From positions 1 to 64,000 of the forward strand of contig NZ_JACXZS010000012.1 of assembly GCF_014779795.1 (NCBI RefSeq): a stretch of DNA of 64,000 nt, in the 5' to 3' direction. Source of the DNA: Microbacterium helvum. Its GTDB lineage: Bacteria; Actinomycetota; Actinomycetes; Actinomycetales; Microbacteriaceae. Below, in pieces: positions 46,611 through 53,912 of the stretch; position 1 is the first letter of the stretch; the number at the start of each line of letters is the position of its first letter. A model generated the notes under the pieces. The model was not told the origin of the DNA, ran no database searches, and saw nothing but the letters and a program-made list of their open reading frames with translations. The translations under genes and the position numbers were made by a program.

Positions 46611-46860
46611 GGCGCCGAGCGGTCGGGCGCGGGATGGGTCGCGGGCACGGGGCGCCGAGCGGCCGGAGGCGGGATGGGTCGCAGGCGCGGGGCGCCGAGC
46701 GGTCGGGCGCGGGATGGGTCGCGTGACGCCGAGCGGTCGGGCGCGGGATGGGTCGCATGCGCCGATGGGGCGGGCGCTGGGCGCTGGGCGCCGAGCGGTC
46801 GGGCGCGGGATTAGTCGCGGCGCCGGGCGCCGAGCGGCCGGACGCGGGCGGGCCGCATGC
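46611..46860. repeat. Minisatellite, six imperfect copies of about 40 bp
   Basis: Copies of GGCGCCGAGCGGTCGGGCGC followed by GGGATGGGTCGC start at 46611, 46651, 46691, 46725, 46787 and 46826. Spacing is 40, 40, 34, 62 and 39 bp. The array lies in the 700-bp gap 46217-46916, which holds no credible gene, just before the AbiEi-like stop. Probably unstable in length. Confidence 0.78.
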
Positions 46861-46916
46861 GCCGGCGTTGGCGACGTCGCTCGTCTCGGCGCGATGGGGC
46901 GGGCGCGTGGCGCAGG

Positions 46917-47897
46917 CTACGGCCGTGGCTTCGTGCTGGGCAGTCCGTCGGCGGTGAGCACGTCGTAGACGAGCCGCGGGGCGTCGAAATCGGTGGCCTC
47001 GAGCCGAGAGAACCCGCGGACTTCGCGGCGGATCTCGTTCTCGCGATTCTTCTCGTCGATGACGATCTCGGCCGGATCGCGGTCGTCGCCGAAGTCGGGA
47101 CTGAGGTACTTGCCGCGCCCATCGATCTCGAGCCAGTGGTCGTGCTCGGGGAAGTAGCGGTCGCCGAACACCAGTCTTCCGCTGCGGAGCATCCGTCGTT
47201 CCTGTGATCGGGACGACGGAAAACCGAGACTGCGCAGCACGTGTGCGGCCTTCGTCTCGCGTGGATTCGCCGCGCCCGGATCGGCGGCGTCGAGAATCCG
47301 ACGGGCACGCACGTCGCCCCGCCGCCGGGGTTCCGCATCCAGGAGCGACGTCAGCTCTTCGATGGTCGTCAGGGGCCCGCCGTCACGATCCGCCCAGATC
47401 GCTTGGTCGACGGCGCTCGCGGCCACCAGGAACGGTGATGTCCGGGCGATGTCGAGTGCGGTCTGGGCGGGAGTCGTGAGTTCATGCACGCCGAACGGCG
47501 CGCGCTGCACTCCCTCGAGCCCGATGGCGCGTCGTTTCACGGCACCACCGGATCGCCCGCCCGTCGCGCGCTCGATCGTCACGTCGACGCGCCGCGGCCA
47601 CGCGCCGAGGATGTCGATGCCGTGCTCGGCGGCCGCCGCGAAGTGCGAGATGACCGCACCCGGTTCGAGCCGCTGCGCGACCTCATCGACCAGGAGCCGG
47701 TGCTGCTGGATCGGGCGGAGTCGACGCCAGTCGGCGGTCACGACGTACGAGCCCGCCGTGACGCGCGTCCACGCGCCGGATGCGAGATTCCGGCGCAGAC
47801 GCCGATCGTCGACCACATCGAGGTGGTCGCGCCGGCGCACGACGACGAGCTCGGGCGCCGGCGGTGCGGTTGTGGACGACATCACGCCACGATGCAT
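46917..47897 (-). CDS. AbiEi-like antitoxin-domain protein with nuclease-fold C-terminus
   Basis: A 326-residue protein of a type common as singletons in Actinobacteria. The N-terminus resembles the AbiEi winged helix (RNLASGAWTRVTAGSYVV, then HRLLVDEVAQRLEPGAVISHFAAAAEHGI). The C-terminus, HDHWLEIDGRGKYL followed by IVIDEKNRENEIR, looks like the E-x-D...K core of DUF559/Vsr-like endonuclease folds. No AbiEii toxin gene is adjacent, so it is not a complete type IV toxin-antitoxin system. The start is uncertain: ATG 47897 or 47882, both near MSSTTAPPAPEL. Arrays of the same 51-bp repeat lie on both sides. Confidence 0.75.
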   Translation of the reverse strand: MHRGVMSSTTAPPAPELVVVRRRDHLDVVDDRRLRRNLASGAWTRVTAGSYVVTADWRRLRPIQQHRLLVDEVAQRLEPGAVISHFAAAAEHGIDILGAWPRRVDVTIERATGGRSGGAVKRRAIGLEGVQRAPFGVHELTTPAQTALDIARTSPFLVAASAVDQAIWADRDGGPLTTIEELTSLLDAEPRRRGDVRARRILDAADPGAANPRETKAAHVLRSLGFPSSRSQERRMLRSGRLVFGDRYFPEHDHWLEIDGRGKYLSPDFGDDRDPAEIVIDEKNRENEIRREVRGFSRLEATDFDAPRLVYDVLTADGLPSTKPRP

Positions 47898-48060
47898 CGC
47901 CGACCGCCTGCCAGGGCGCGTCCACTCACGATCTGTGGGCAAACTCCTCCGGGCGCCCAGTGGGGAGGAACCGCTGCCTCTCGGAAGGAACCGCCGCAAG
48001 GGCCCGGGCCGCGCATCGATCCGCGTGCCGCGAGGTCGTCGCCACCGGCGTTGCTTCATC

Positions 48061-48178
48061 CGCGCGCTGTCGAAATCGGCATGCGCTGTCGATCTGGCGC
48101 GAAGACCTTCCTTCGCGCTGTCGAAATCGGCATCCGCTGCTGTTTGTTTCGAGCGCGGATGCCGATTTCGACAGCGCG
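48061..48178. repeat. Right array: two 51-bp repeats closed by an inverted arm
   Basis: Units start at 48061 and 48112 (51 bp apart), each beginning CGCGCTGTCGAAATCGGCAT. The second forms a perfect 26-bp stem (48110-48135 with 48153-48178) around a 17-nt loop. Unit, spacing, loop (CTGCTG-TTGTT) and closing arm match the left array at 46298-46479 in the same orientation. It lies in the 462-bp gap 47898-48359 between two minus-strand genes. Confidence 0.85.
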
Positions 48179-48182
48179 AACC

Positions 48183-48262
48183 GAGAAGGAGCCGGGGCGC
48201 TCGGGAGAAGGAGCCGGGGCGCTCGGGAGAAGGAGCCGCGGCGCACGAGGGAAGGAGCCGGC
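48183..48262. repeat. 22-bp tandem repeats, about 3.5 copies
   Basis: GAGAAGGAGCCGGGGCGCTC followed by GG is repeated at 48183 and 48205, then in degenerate form from 48227. Further GGAGACCGGGGCAGCGCG-type pairs continue to about 48330. Noncoding, directly beside the 51-bp array. Confidence 0.7.
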
Positions 48263-48359
48263 CAACACCCTGGAGACGGGGCAGCGCGGACCGGAGACCG
48301 GGGCAGCGCGCACCGGAGAAGGCGCGGCGGTCAGCGCAGGGCCGGGCCGCGCGCGCGGG

Positions 48360-49235
48360 TCAGCGCAGGCGGGCGAGCGCCCGCTCGTGCACGACGGGGT
48401 CGGAGTCCATGCCGGCGGGGGAGTCGGGCGCGTAGACCACGAGCTCGTCGAAGCCGAGCGCTTCGGCGCGCTCGGCCGCCGCGAGGTAGTCGTCGACGCT
48501 CGTCGTCGGCCGCACCTGCCCGAAGCCGAGCAGCAGCGATCGGCGGACGGCGCCGGGTGCGCGCCCGGCGTCCTCGCACGCGCGGTCGAAGCCCTGCGCC
48601 TGGCGTGCGAGCAGCGCCCAGTAGTCGTCGGGGTCGAGTGTCGTCGAGCCCGGTCCGCCGTACGTGTTCCAGGTGTCGGCGAACTCGGCGGCGAGTGCGA
48701 GCGCGCGGGGTCCATGGGCGGCCAGCAGCAGTTCGGGCCGGAGGGTCCCGTCGGGTGCCGAGGTGGTTTCGAGACCGCGGAACGACAGCGTCGCACCCTG
48801 CCACTCGGTGGCCCCGTCGAGCACGGCCGTGTACCCGCGCACGACGTCGGCGAACCGCGCCGACATGTCGCGCGGCCGCTCGCGCACCCCGTGATCGGCG
48901 AGCGCGCACGTCGGTGCGCCTGCTCCGAGTCCGAGCACCAGGCGCGCGCCGGAGATGTCCTGCACGGTCATCGCGATGCGCGCGAGCGTGACCGGTGTGC
49001 GGAACACCGCCGACGCGACGAGGGTGCCGAGCCGGATGCGCTCGGTCGTGCCTGCCGCCGCAGTGAGGGTCGTGAAGGCCTCGCTCAGCCACATCCCCGG
49101 CGCGGTCGCGTGTGTCAGGTGGTCGTAGGTGTAGGCGACGTCGTAGCCGGTCTGCTCCGCCCAGCGGTACCACCGCCCCTGCTCGCGCCACGAGCCGACC
49201 GGGGGGATGACGACGCTGATCCTGTCGAGTGCCAT
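48360..49235 (-). CDS. Luciferase-like (LLM class) flavin/F420-dependent oxidoreductase
   Basis: A 291-residue TIM-barrel oxidoreductase of the bacterial luciferase superfamily: ISVVIPPVGSWREQGRWYRWAEQTGYDVAYTYDHLTH at the start, then TERIRLGTLVASAVFRTPVTLARIAMTVQDISGARLVLGLGAG and ALALAAEFADTWNTYG. Actinobacterial members use F420 or FMN; the substrate cannot be deduced. ATG 49235. It lies between the repeat-rich gap and the CNNM genes, oriented away from the latter. Confidence 0.9.
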   Translation of the reverse strand: MALDRISVVIPPVGSWREQGRWYRWAEQTGYDVAYTYDHLTHATAPGMWLSEAFTTLTAAAGTTERIRLGTLVASAVFRTPVTLARIAMTVQDISGARLVLGLGAGAPTCALADHGVRERPRDMSARFADVVRGYTAVLDGATEWQGATLSFRGLETTSAPDGTLRPELLLAAHGPRALALAAEFADTWNTYGGPGSTTLDPDDYWALLARQAQGFDRACEDAGRAPGAVRRSLLLGFGQVRPTTSVDDYLAAAERAEALGFDELVVYAPDSPAGMDSDPVVHERALARLR

Positions 49236-49394
49236 GCCGCCATGGTGTCACCGCTGCGGCGTCGGATGAATGGATGCCGGGCGCCCGGCATCCGCGCCGG
49301 TCCAGGTCGGGCGGGCAGAGTCTGCCGTAGACTGTTCGGCACGATGGACGACCCCCCTAGTTGTAGACCCTCGCCCCACCGACCCGACTCCCGC

Positions 49395-49418
49395 CTGACA
49401 GGGCCAGACGCCCGTCAG
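49395..49418 (+). promoter_or_regulatory. Leader hairpin of the CNNM operon
   Basis: CTGAC-a-GGGC (49395-49404) pairs with GCCCGTCAG (49410-49418) over a 5-nt loop, ending 5 nt before the AGGAG ribosome site (49424-49428). A TAGACT minus-10-like hexamer near 49328 would give a leader of about 95 nt. A metal-responsive leader is possible for this type of gene but is inference; I do not recognise a known riboswitch. Confidence 0.4.
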
Positions 49419-49435
49419 CGCCAGAGGAGTGTGTG

Positions 49436-50764
49436 ATGGATTACGTCATGCTGGGCGTGGGGCTCCTGCTCACCATCGGCACCGGCTTGTTCGTCGCGAG
49501 CGAGTTCGCGCTCGTGAACCTGGACCGTGCCGACCTCGAGGCCCGCCAGGCCGCCGGAGAGTCCCGCCTGTCGCTGACGATCAGCGCGCTGCGGATCACC
49601 TCGACCCATCTGTCGAGCGCGCAGCTGGGCATCACTCTGACGACGCTCCTCACCGGTTACACGATGGAGCCGGCGATCTCGAACCTGCTCGCCCCCGTGT
49701 TCGACGCGTGGGGCGTGCCTGCGGGCGTCTCGCGCCCGCTCGCCGCCGTCATAGGCGTGGCGATCGCCACCGTGTTCTCGATGATCCTCGGCGAGCTCGT
49801 GCCGAAGAACTTCGCGCTGGCGGTGCCGCGGCAGACCGCCAAGCTCGTGATGCCCTTCCAGGTGGCCTTCACGACGGTGTTCCGCCCGGCGATCGTGGTG
49901 CTCAACGGCAGCGCCAACGGCGTGCTGCGGGCCATGGGCGTCGAGCCCAAGGAAGAGCTGTCGGGCGCGCGCACGGCCGAGGAGCTGTCGAGCCTCGTCC
50001 GCCGCTCGGCCAGCGCCGGGGTCCTGGAGGAGGACACCGCGTCGCTCCTGGACCGCAGCCTCACCTTCGCCCGGCTCACCGCGGCCGATGTCATGACCCC
50101 GAGGCCCAGCATCCACGCGCTCGCCGCCCAGGACTCCGCGGAGGATGTCATCCAGCTCGCCCGCCGCACCGGGCACAGCCGGTTCCCGGTCTACGACGAG
50201 TCGATGGACGACATCACCGGGATCGTGCATCTGAAGGCGGCGGTCGGCGTGCCGCGCGAGCGCCGCGCCGACGTGCCGGCGGCGGCGCTGGCCACCGAGC
50301 CGCTGCGCTTCCCCGAGGCGGTGCACCTCGACGCGCTGGTCGCCGAGCTGCGCGCCCGCGGCTACCAGATGGCGATCGTCGTCGACGAGTACGGCGGCAC
50401 CGCCGGCGTCGTCACCCTCGAAGACCTCGTGGAAGAGATCGTGGGAGAGGTGCTCGACGAGCACGATCGCCGCCGCGCCGGCATCGTGCGCGTCGACGAC
50501 ACCGTGCTGTTCCCCGGTGAGCTGCGGCCCGACGAGGTGCGCGACCGCGCCGGCATCCGGATCCCCGAGGGGGACGTGTACGACACGGTCGGCGGCTTCA
50601 TCATGAGCGTGCTCGAGCGCATCCCGGTTGTCGGCGACAGCGTCGAGATCGAGGACGGCACGCTCGAGGTGCAGCGCATGGACGCACGCCGCGTGGATCG
50701 CGTCCGCTTCCTGCCGAGGCCGATGCCCCACGACGTCGATGCCGCCGAGGGAGGCGCCCGATGA
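49436..50764 (+). CDS. CNNM/CorC (hemolysin-family) membrane protein with CBS and CorC_HlyC domains
   Basis: A 442-residue protein with a DUF21/CNNM transmembrane domain (about 1-190), a CBS pair (about 205-335; VMTPRPSIHAL, GHSRFPVYDES, VDEYGGTAGVVTLEDLVEEIVGE) and a C-terminal CorC_HlyC domain (VYDTVGGFIMSVLERIPVVGD). Family members export magnesium or related divalent ions, with ATP sensed at the CBS pair. ATG 49436 has AGGAG at 49424-49428. Overlaps the next, similar gene (ATGA). In mycobacteria this pair (Rv1842c-Rv1841c) lies beside guaB1. Confidence 0.94.
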   Translation: MDYVMLGVGLLLTIGTGLFVASEFALVNLDRADLEARQAAGESRLSLTISALRITSTHLSSAQLGITLTTLLTGYTMEPAISNLLAPVFDAWGVPAGVSRPLAAVIGVAIATVFSMILGELVPKNFALAVPRQTAKLVMPFQVAFTTVFRPAIVVLNGSANGVLRAMGVEPKEELSGARTAEELSSLVRRSASAGVLEEDTASLLDRSLTFARLTAADVMTPRPSIHALAAQDSAEDVIQLARRTGHSRFPVYDESMDDITGIVHLKAAVGVPRERRADVPAAALATEPLRFPEAVHLDALVAELRARGYQMAIVVDEYGGTAGVVTLEDLVEEIVGEVLDEHDRRRAGIVRVDDTVLFPGELRPDEVRDRAGIRIPEGDVYDTVGGFIMSVLERIPVVGDSVEIEDGTLEVQRMDARRVDRVRFLPRPMPHDVDAAEGGAR

Positions 50765-51819
50765 ACGACTGGGCCGGAATCGCATGGCTGGTCGTGCTGC
50801 TCGTCGCGAACGCCTTCTTCGTCGGGGCGGAGTTCGCCGTCATCTCCGCGCGCCGCTCGCAGATCGAGCCGCTGGCCGAGAAGGGCTCGCGGTCGGCCAA
50901 GACCGCGCTGTACGCCATGGAGCACGCGACGCTCATGCTCGCGACGAGCCAGCTCGGCATCACGATCTGCTCGCTGCTGATCCTGAACGTGTCGGAGCCG
51001 GCGATCCACCACCTGCTCGCGGTGCCGCTGGGCCTGACCGGATGGTCCGAGGCGCTGGTGGACGGCGTGGCGTTCGCCGTGACGCTCGTGCTGGTGTCGT
51101 ACCTGCACGTCGTCTTCGGCGAGATGGTGCCGAAGAACCTCGCGTTCTCGGTGCCCGATCGCGCCGTGCTCATGCTCGCGACGCCGCTGGTGTGGATCTC
51201 GAAGGTGTTCCACCCCGTGATCGTGACGCTCAACTGGATCGCCAACCACGCCGTGCGCCTGTTCCGCATCGAGCCGAAGAACGAGGCCGCCTCGACCTTC
51301 ACGCTCGAAGAGGTCGCGACGATCGTCAACCAGTCGCGGATCGAGGGCGTCCTGCAGGACACCGCCGGCACGGTCGCGGCAGCCGTCGAGTTCACCGACA
51401 AGAAGGCCGCCGACGTGGCGGTGCCACTGTCGGACCTCGTCACGCTCCCCGAGACGACCACGCCCGACGAGATCGAGCGCGCGGTCGCGAAGCACGGCTT
51501 CTCGCGGTATGTGATCGTCGACGAGGCGAGTGAGCCGGTGGGCTACGTGCACCTGAAGGACATCCTGCGTGCCGCGGAGGGGCCGGATGCCGCGACCGAC
51601 GTCGCGCGTCAGATCCCGACCAAGCGCATCCACCACATGGTGCCGGTGCTCGAGTCGACCGACCTCGAAGACGCGCTGGCCGTGATGCGCCGCGCCGGCC
51701 GCCACCTCGCCCAGGTGCGCGACGACGCCGGCCGCACCACCGCGGTGCTGTTCCTGGAGGACATCATCGAGGAGCTCATCGGCGAGGTGCAGGACGCGAC
51801 TCGTCGCCGCGGGTACTGA
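50761..51819 (+). CDS. CNNM/CorC-type membrane protein, short form
   Basis: A 352-residue paralogue of the upstream gene: DUF21 domain (GAEFAVISARRSQIEPLAEKG; SQLGITICSLL; VFGEMVPKNLAFSVPDRAV) and a CBS pair (KHGFSRYVIVDE, GYVHLKDIL, FLEDIIEELIGE). It lacks the CorC_HlyC domain. The ATG overlaps the preceding stop by 4 bp; a long/short pair in one operon suggests a heterodimeric ion exporter. A 34-bp perfect palindrome follows the stop by 7 bp. Confidence 0.93.
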   Translation: MNDWAGIAWLVVLLVANAFFVGAEFAVISARRSQIEPLAEKGSRSAKTALYAMEHATLMLATSQLGITICSLLILNVSEPAIHHLLAVPLGLTGWSEALVDGVAFAVTLVLVSYLHVVFGEMVPKNLAFSVPDRAVLMLATPLVWISKVFHPVIVTLNWIANHAVRLFRIEPKNEAASTFTLEEVATIVNQSRIEGVLQDTAGTVAAAVEFTDKKAADVAVPLSDLVTLPETTTPDEIERAVAKHGFSRYVIVDEASEPVGYVHLKDILRAAEGPDAATDVARQIPTKRIHHMVPVLESTDLEDALAVMRRAGRHLAQVRDDAGRTTAVLFLEDIIEELIGEVQDATRRRGY

Positions 51820-51826
51820 ATGACCG

Positions 51827-51860
51827 GTGGATGCCGGCGGCCGCGGCCGCCGGCATCCAC
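51827..51860. terminator. 34-bp perfect palindrome after the CNNM pair
   Basis: Bases 51827-51860 form a perfect palindrome with half-site GTGGATGCCGGCGGCCG, starting 7 bp after the stop. It shares its core with the guaB1 palindrome at 46220-46259, 5.6 kb away. Between convergent genes. Confidence 0.8.
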
Positions 51861-51889
51861 TCATCACGTGCGCCGAACCGCGCGCGGCA

Positions 51890-52963
51890 TCAGCGGCCGG
51901 CCGGCCGGGCCCGCAGGTACTGCGCCGGCCAGTAGTCGATGTCGGCGCCGAGCTCGACCGACGCGCGCAGGGCGTAGTGCGGGTCGCGCAGCCACTCGCG
52001 TCCTGCCATGACGGCGTCGGCGCGCCCCTCGGCGAGGACCTGCTCGGCCTGGGCCGCGTCGTCGATCATGCCCACCGCGTTGACGGGCACGCCGGCGTCG
52101 CGGCGCACCCGCTCGGCGAGGTGCACCTGGTAGCCCGGGCCGGTGGTGATCTGCTGGTGGGCGACGAGGCCGCCGCTGGAGATGTCGAAGAAGTCCGCGC
52201 CGCGCTCCGCCGTCCAGCGCGCGACGGTCACCGTCTCATCGGCGCTCCAGCCGCCGTCCGCCCAGTCGGTGGCCGAGAAGCGCACGATGACCGCGGCAGA
52301 CGGTGCGGCATCCCTCACCGCGTCCAGCACCCGCAGCAGCAGCCGGGCGCGGTTCTCGAGCGACCCGCCGTACTCGTCGTCGCGGCGGTTCGACAGCGGC
52401 GAGAGGAACTGATGCAGCAGGTAGCCGTGCGCGGCGTGCAGCTCCAGCACCTCGAAGCCGGCGTCGACGGCGCGTCGGGCCGCGGCGGCGAAGGCGTCCA
52501 CCACGCGGTCGATGCCGGCGCGGTCGAGGGCGACGGGTTCGGCGAAGCCCTCGAACGCGATCGCCGACGGGGCGACGGTGGTCCACCCGCCCTCGTCGGC
52601 CGACACCGTGCCGCGGCGGCCTGAGAAGGGCGGCCAGGTCGAGGCCTTGCGGCCGGCGTGGGCGAGCTGCACGCCCGCGACCGCTCCGCGCGCACGGATC
52701 GCCGCGACGATCGGCGCCCACGCGTCGCGCTGCTCGTCGCTCCACAGCCCGGTGTCGTCGGGCGAGATGCGCCCCTCCGGAACGACCGCCGTGGCCTCGG
52801 CCACGACCAGCCCCGCGCCGCCCGACGCGAACTGGGCGAGGTGGGTGTGGTGCCATTCCTGCGGCACGCCGTCGACAGCGCTGTACTGGCACATGGGCGA
52901 CACCCACAGTCGGTTGCGCACCGTGACGTCGCGCAGTGTAAGGGGCGTGAACAGGCGGCTCAT
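51890..52963 (-). CDS. Old yellow enzyme, NADH:flavin oxidoreductase (YqjM-like)
   Basis: A 357-residue FMN enzyme reducing activated C=C bonds. Opening LFTPLTLRDVTVRNRLWVSPMCQYSA has the YqjM-type Cys25; HAGRKAS, ELHAAHGYLLHQFLSPLSNRRDDEYGGSLENRARLLL and the C-terminal phosphate-binding GREWLRDPHY complete the pattern. The physiological substrate is unknown; thermophilic-like/YqjM members act on electrophilic enones under oxidative stress. AAGGA precedes ATG 52963. Divergent from nnrD. Confidence 0.94.
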   Translation of the reverse strand: MSRLFTPLTLRDVTVRNRLWVSPMCQYSAVDGVPQEWHHTHLAQFASGGAGLVVAEATAVVPEGRISPDDTGLWSDEQRDAWAPIVAAIRARGAVAGVQLAHAGRKASTWPPFSGRRGTVSADEGGWTTVAPSAIAFEGFAEPVALDRAGIDRVVDAFAAAARRAVDAGFEVLELHAAHGYLLHQFLSPLSNRRDDEYGGSLENRARLLLRVLDAVRDAAPSAAVIVRFSATDWADGGWSADETVTVARWTAERGADFFDISSGGLVAHQQITTGPGYQVHLAERVRRDAGVPVNAVGMIDDAAQAEQVLAEGRADAVMAGREWLRDPHYALRASVELGADIDYWPAQYLRARPAGR

Positions 52964-53002
52964 GGGGATCCTTCGCGAGGGGGACGGCGGTACTGTGACG
53001 GC

Positions 53003-53872
53003 ATGGCCCGGCAATGGACGCGAGAGGACACCGCGCACGCGCTGCGCAGGCCCACGGCCGCCGACGACAAGTATTCCCGAGGCGTGCTGGGCATGCGGAC
53101 CGGGTCGGCGGCGTATCCGGGCGCGGCGGTGCTCGGCGTCGAGGCGGCCTGGAGGACGGGGCTCGGCATGGTCCGCTACCTCGGTCCGTCGCGGGCGGCC
53201 GACCTCGTCCTCGCGCGGCGACCCGAGACGGTGACCGCGGACGGTCGTGTGCAGGCGTGGGTGATCGGATCGGGTCAGGATGCCGCCACCCGCGGCCTCG
53301 ACGAGACGGCGGCGATGCGGGCCCTGCTGAGCGACACCGATCCGGTCGTGGCCGATGCCGGCGCCCTCGACCTCGCCGTGGCGGATGAGGCGACGGCGCC
53401 CCGCATCCTGACGCCGCACGACCGCGAGCATGCGCGTCTGCGCGCCGCCCTCGGGCTCGGGCCCGCAGGCTCGGACCGCGTGGCCGCCGCGGCGCGCACC
53501 GCCGAGGCGACCGGTGCCGTCGTGCTGCTCAAAGGTGCGGTGACCGTCGTGGCGGCGCCCGGCGGGTGGGCCGCGACGGTCGAGGCCGGCACGCCGTGGC
53601 TCGCGACCGCCGGCACCGGCGATGTCCTCGCCGGCGTGATCGGCGCACTCGTGGCGGGAGCGGCCGCCTCGGGCGGCGTTCTCGACGCCGCGTCGCTCGC
53701 AGCCCTGGCGGCGTCCGGCGCCTGGCTGCACGGCCGCGCCGGCGTGATCGCGGCATCCGGGGCGAGCATCGCGCGACTGCCGAGCATGCCGCCCTTCGGT
53801 AACGGCCCGATCACCGCGCTGGACGCCGCCGAGGCGCTGCCGCGCGCAGTGGCGGAGACTCTCGGCGGCTGA
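53003..53872 (+). CDS. nnrD: ADP-dependent NAD(P)H-hydrate dehydratase
   Basis: A 289-residue ribokinase-fold enzyme repairing hydrated NADH and NADPH. Marks: DKYSRGVLGMRTGSAAYPGAAVLGVEAAWRTGLGMVRY, VVADAGALDL, LTPHDREHARL, and TAGTGDVLAGVIGALVAGA with the catalytic Asp. It is the stand-alone dehydratase without the NnrE epimerase domain. ATG 53003 has TACTGT (52991-52996) 6 nt upstream and no ribosome site, so a leaderless mRNA is likely. Confidence 0.94.
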   Translation: MARQWTREDTAHALRRPTAADDKYSRGVLGMRTGSAAYPGAAVLGVEAAWRTGLGMVRYLGPSRAADLVLARRPETVTADGRVQAWVIGSGQDAATRGLDETAAMRALLSDTDPVVADAGALDLAVADEATAPRILTPHDREHARLRAALGLGPAGSDRVAAAARTAEATGAVVLLKGAVTVVAAPGGWAATVEAGTPWLATAGTGDVLAGVIGALVAGAAASGGVLDAASLAALAASGAWLHGRAGVIAASGASIARLPSMPPFGNGPITALDAAEALPRAVAETLGG

Positions 53873-53912
53873 GGCGCCGGGGCCGGGCCGCCCCCTTGCC
53901 TAGGATGGTGGG

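Noticed and set aside
44744..46648. Minus-strand frame with a 17-residue repeat (51-bp period) running into guaB1 antisense
   Set aside because: The protein repeat is only the translation of the 51-bp DNA array. The frame continues antisense through guaB1 and lacks a supported start.
46917..47897. Complete AbiE type IV toxin-antitoxin system
   Set aside because: Only the AbiEi-like part is present. The neighbouring genes are guaB1 and an LLM oxidoreductase, with no nucleotidyltransferase-type AbiEii.
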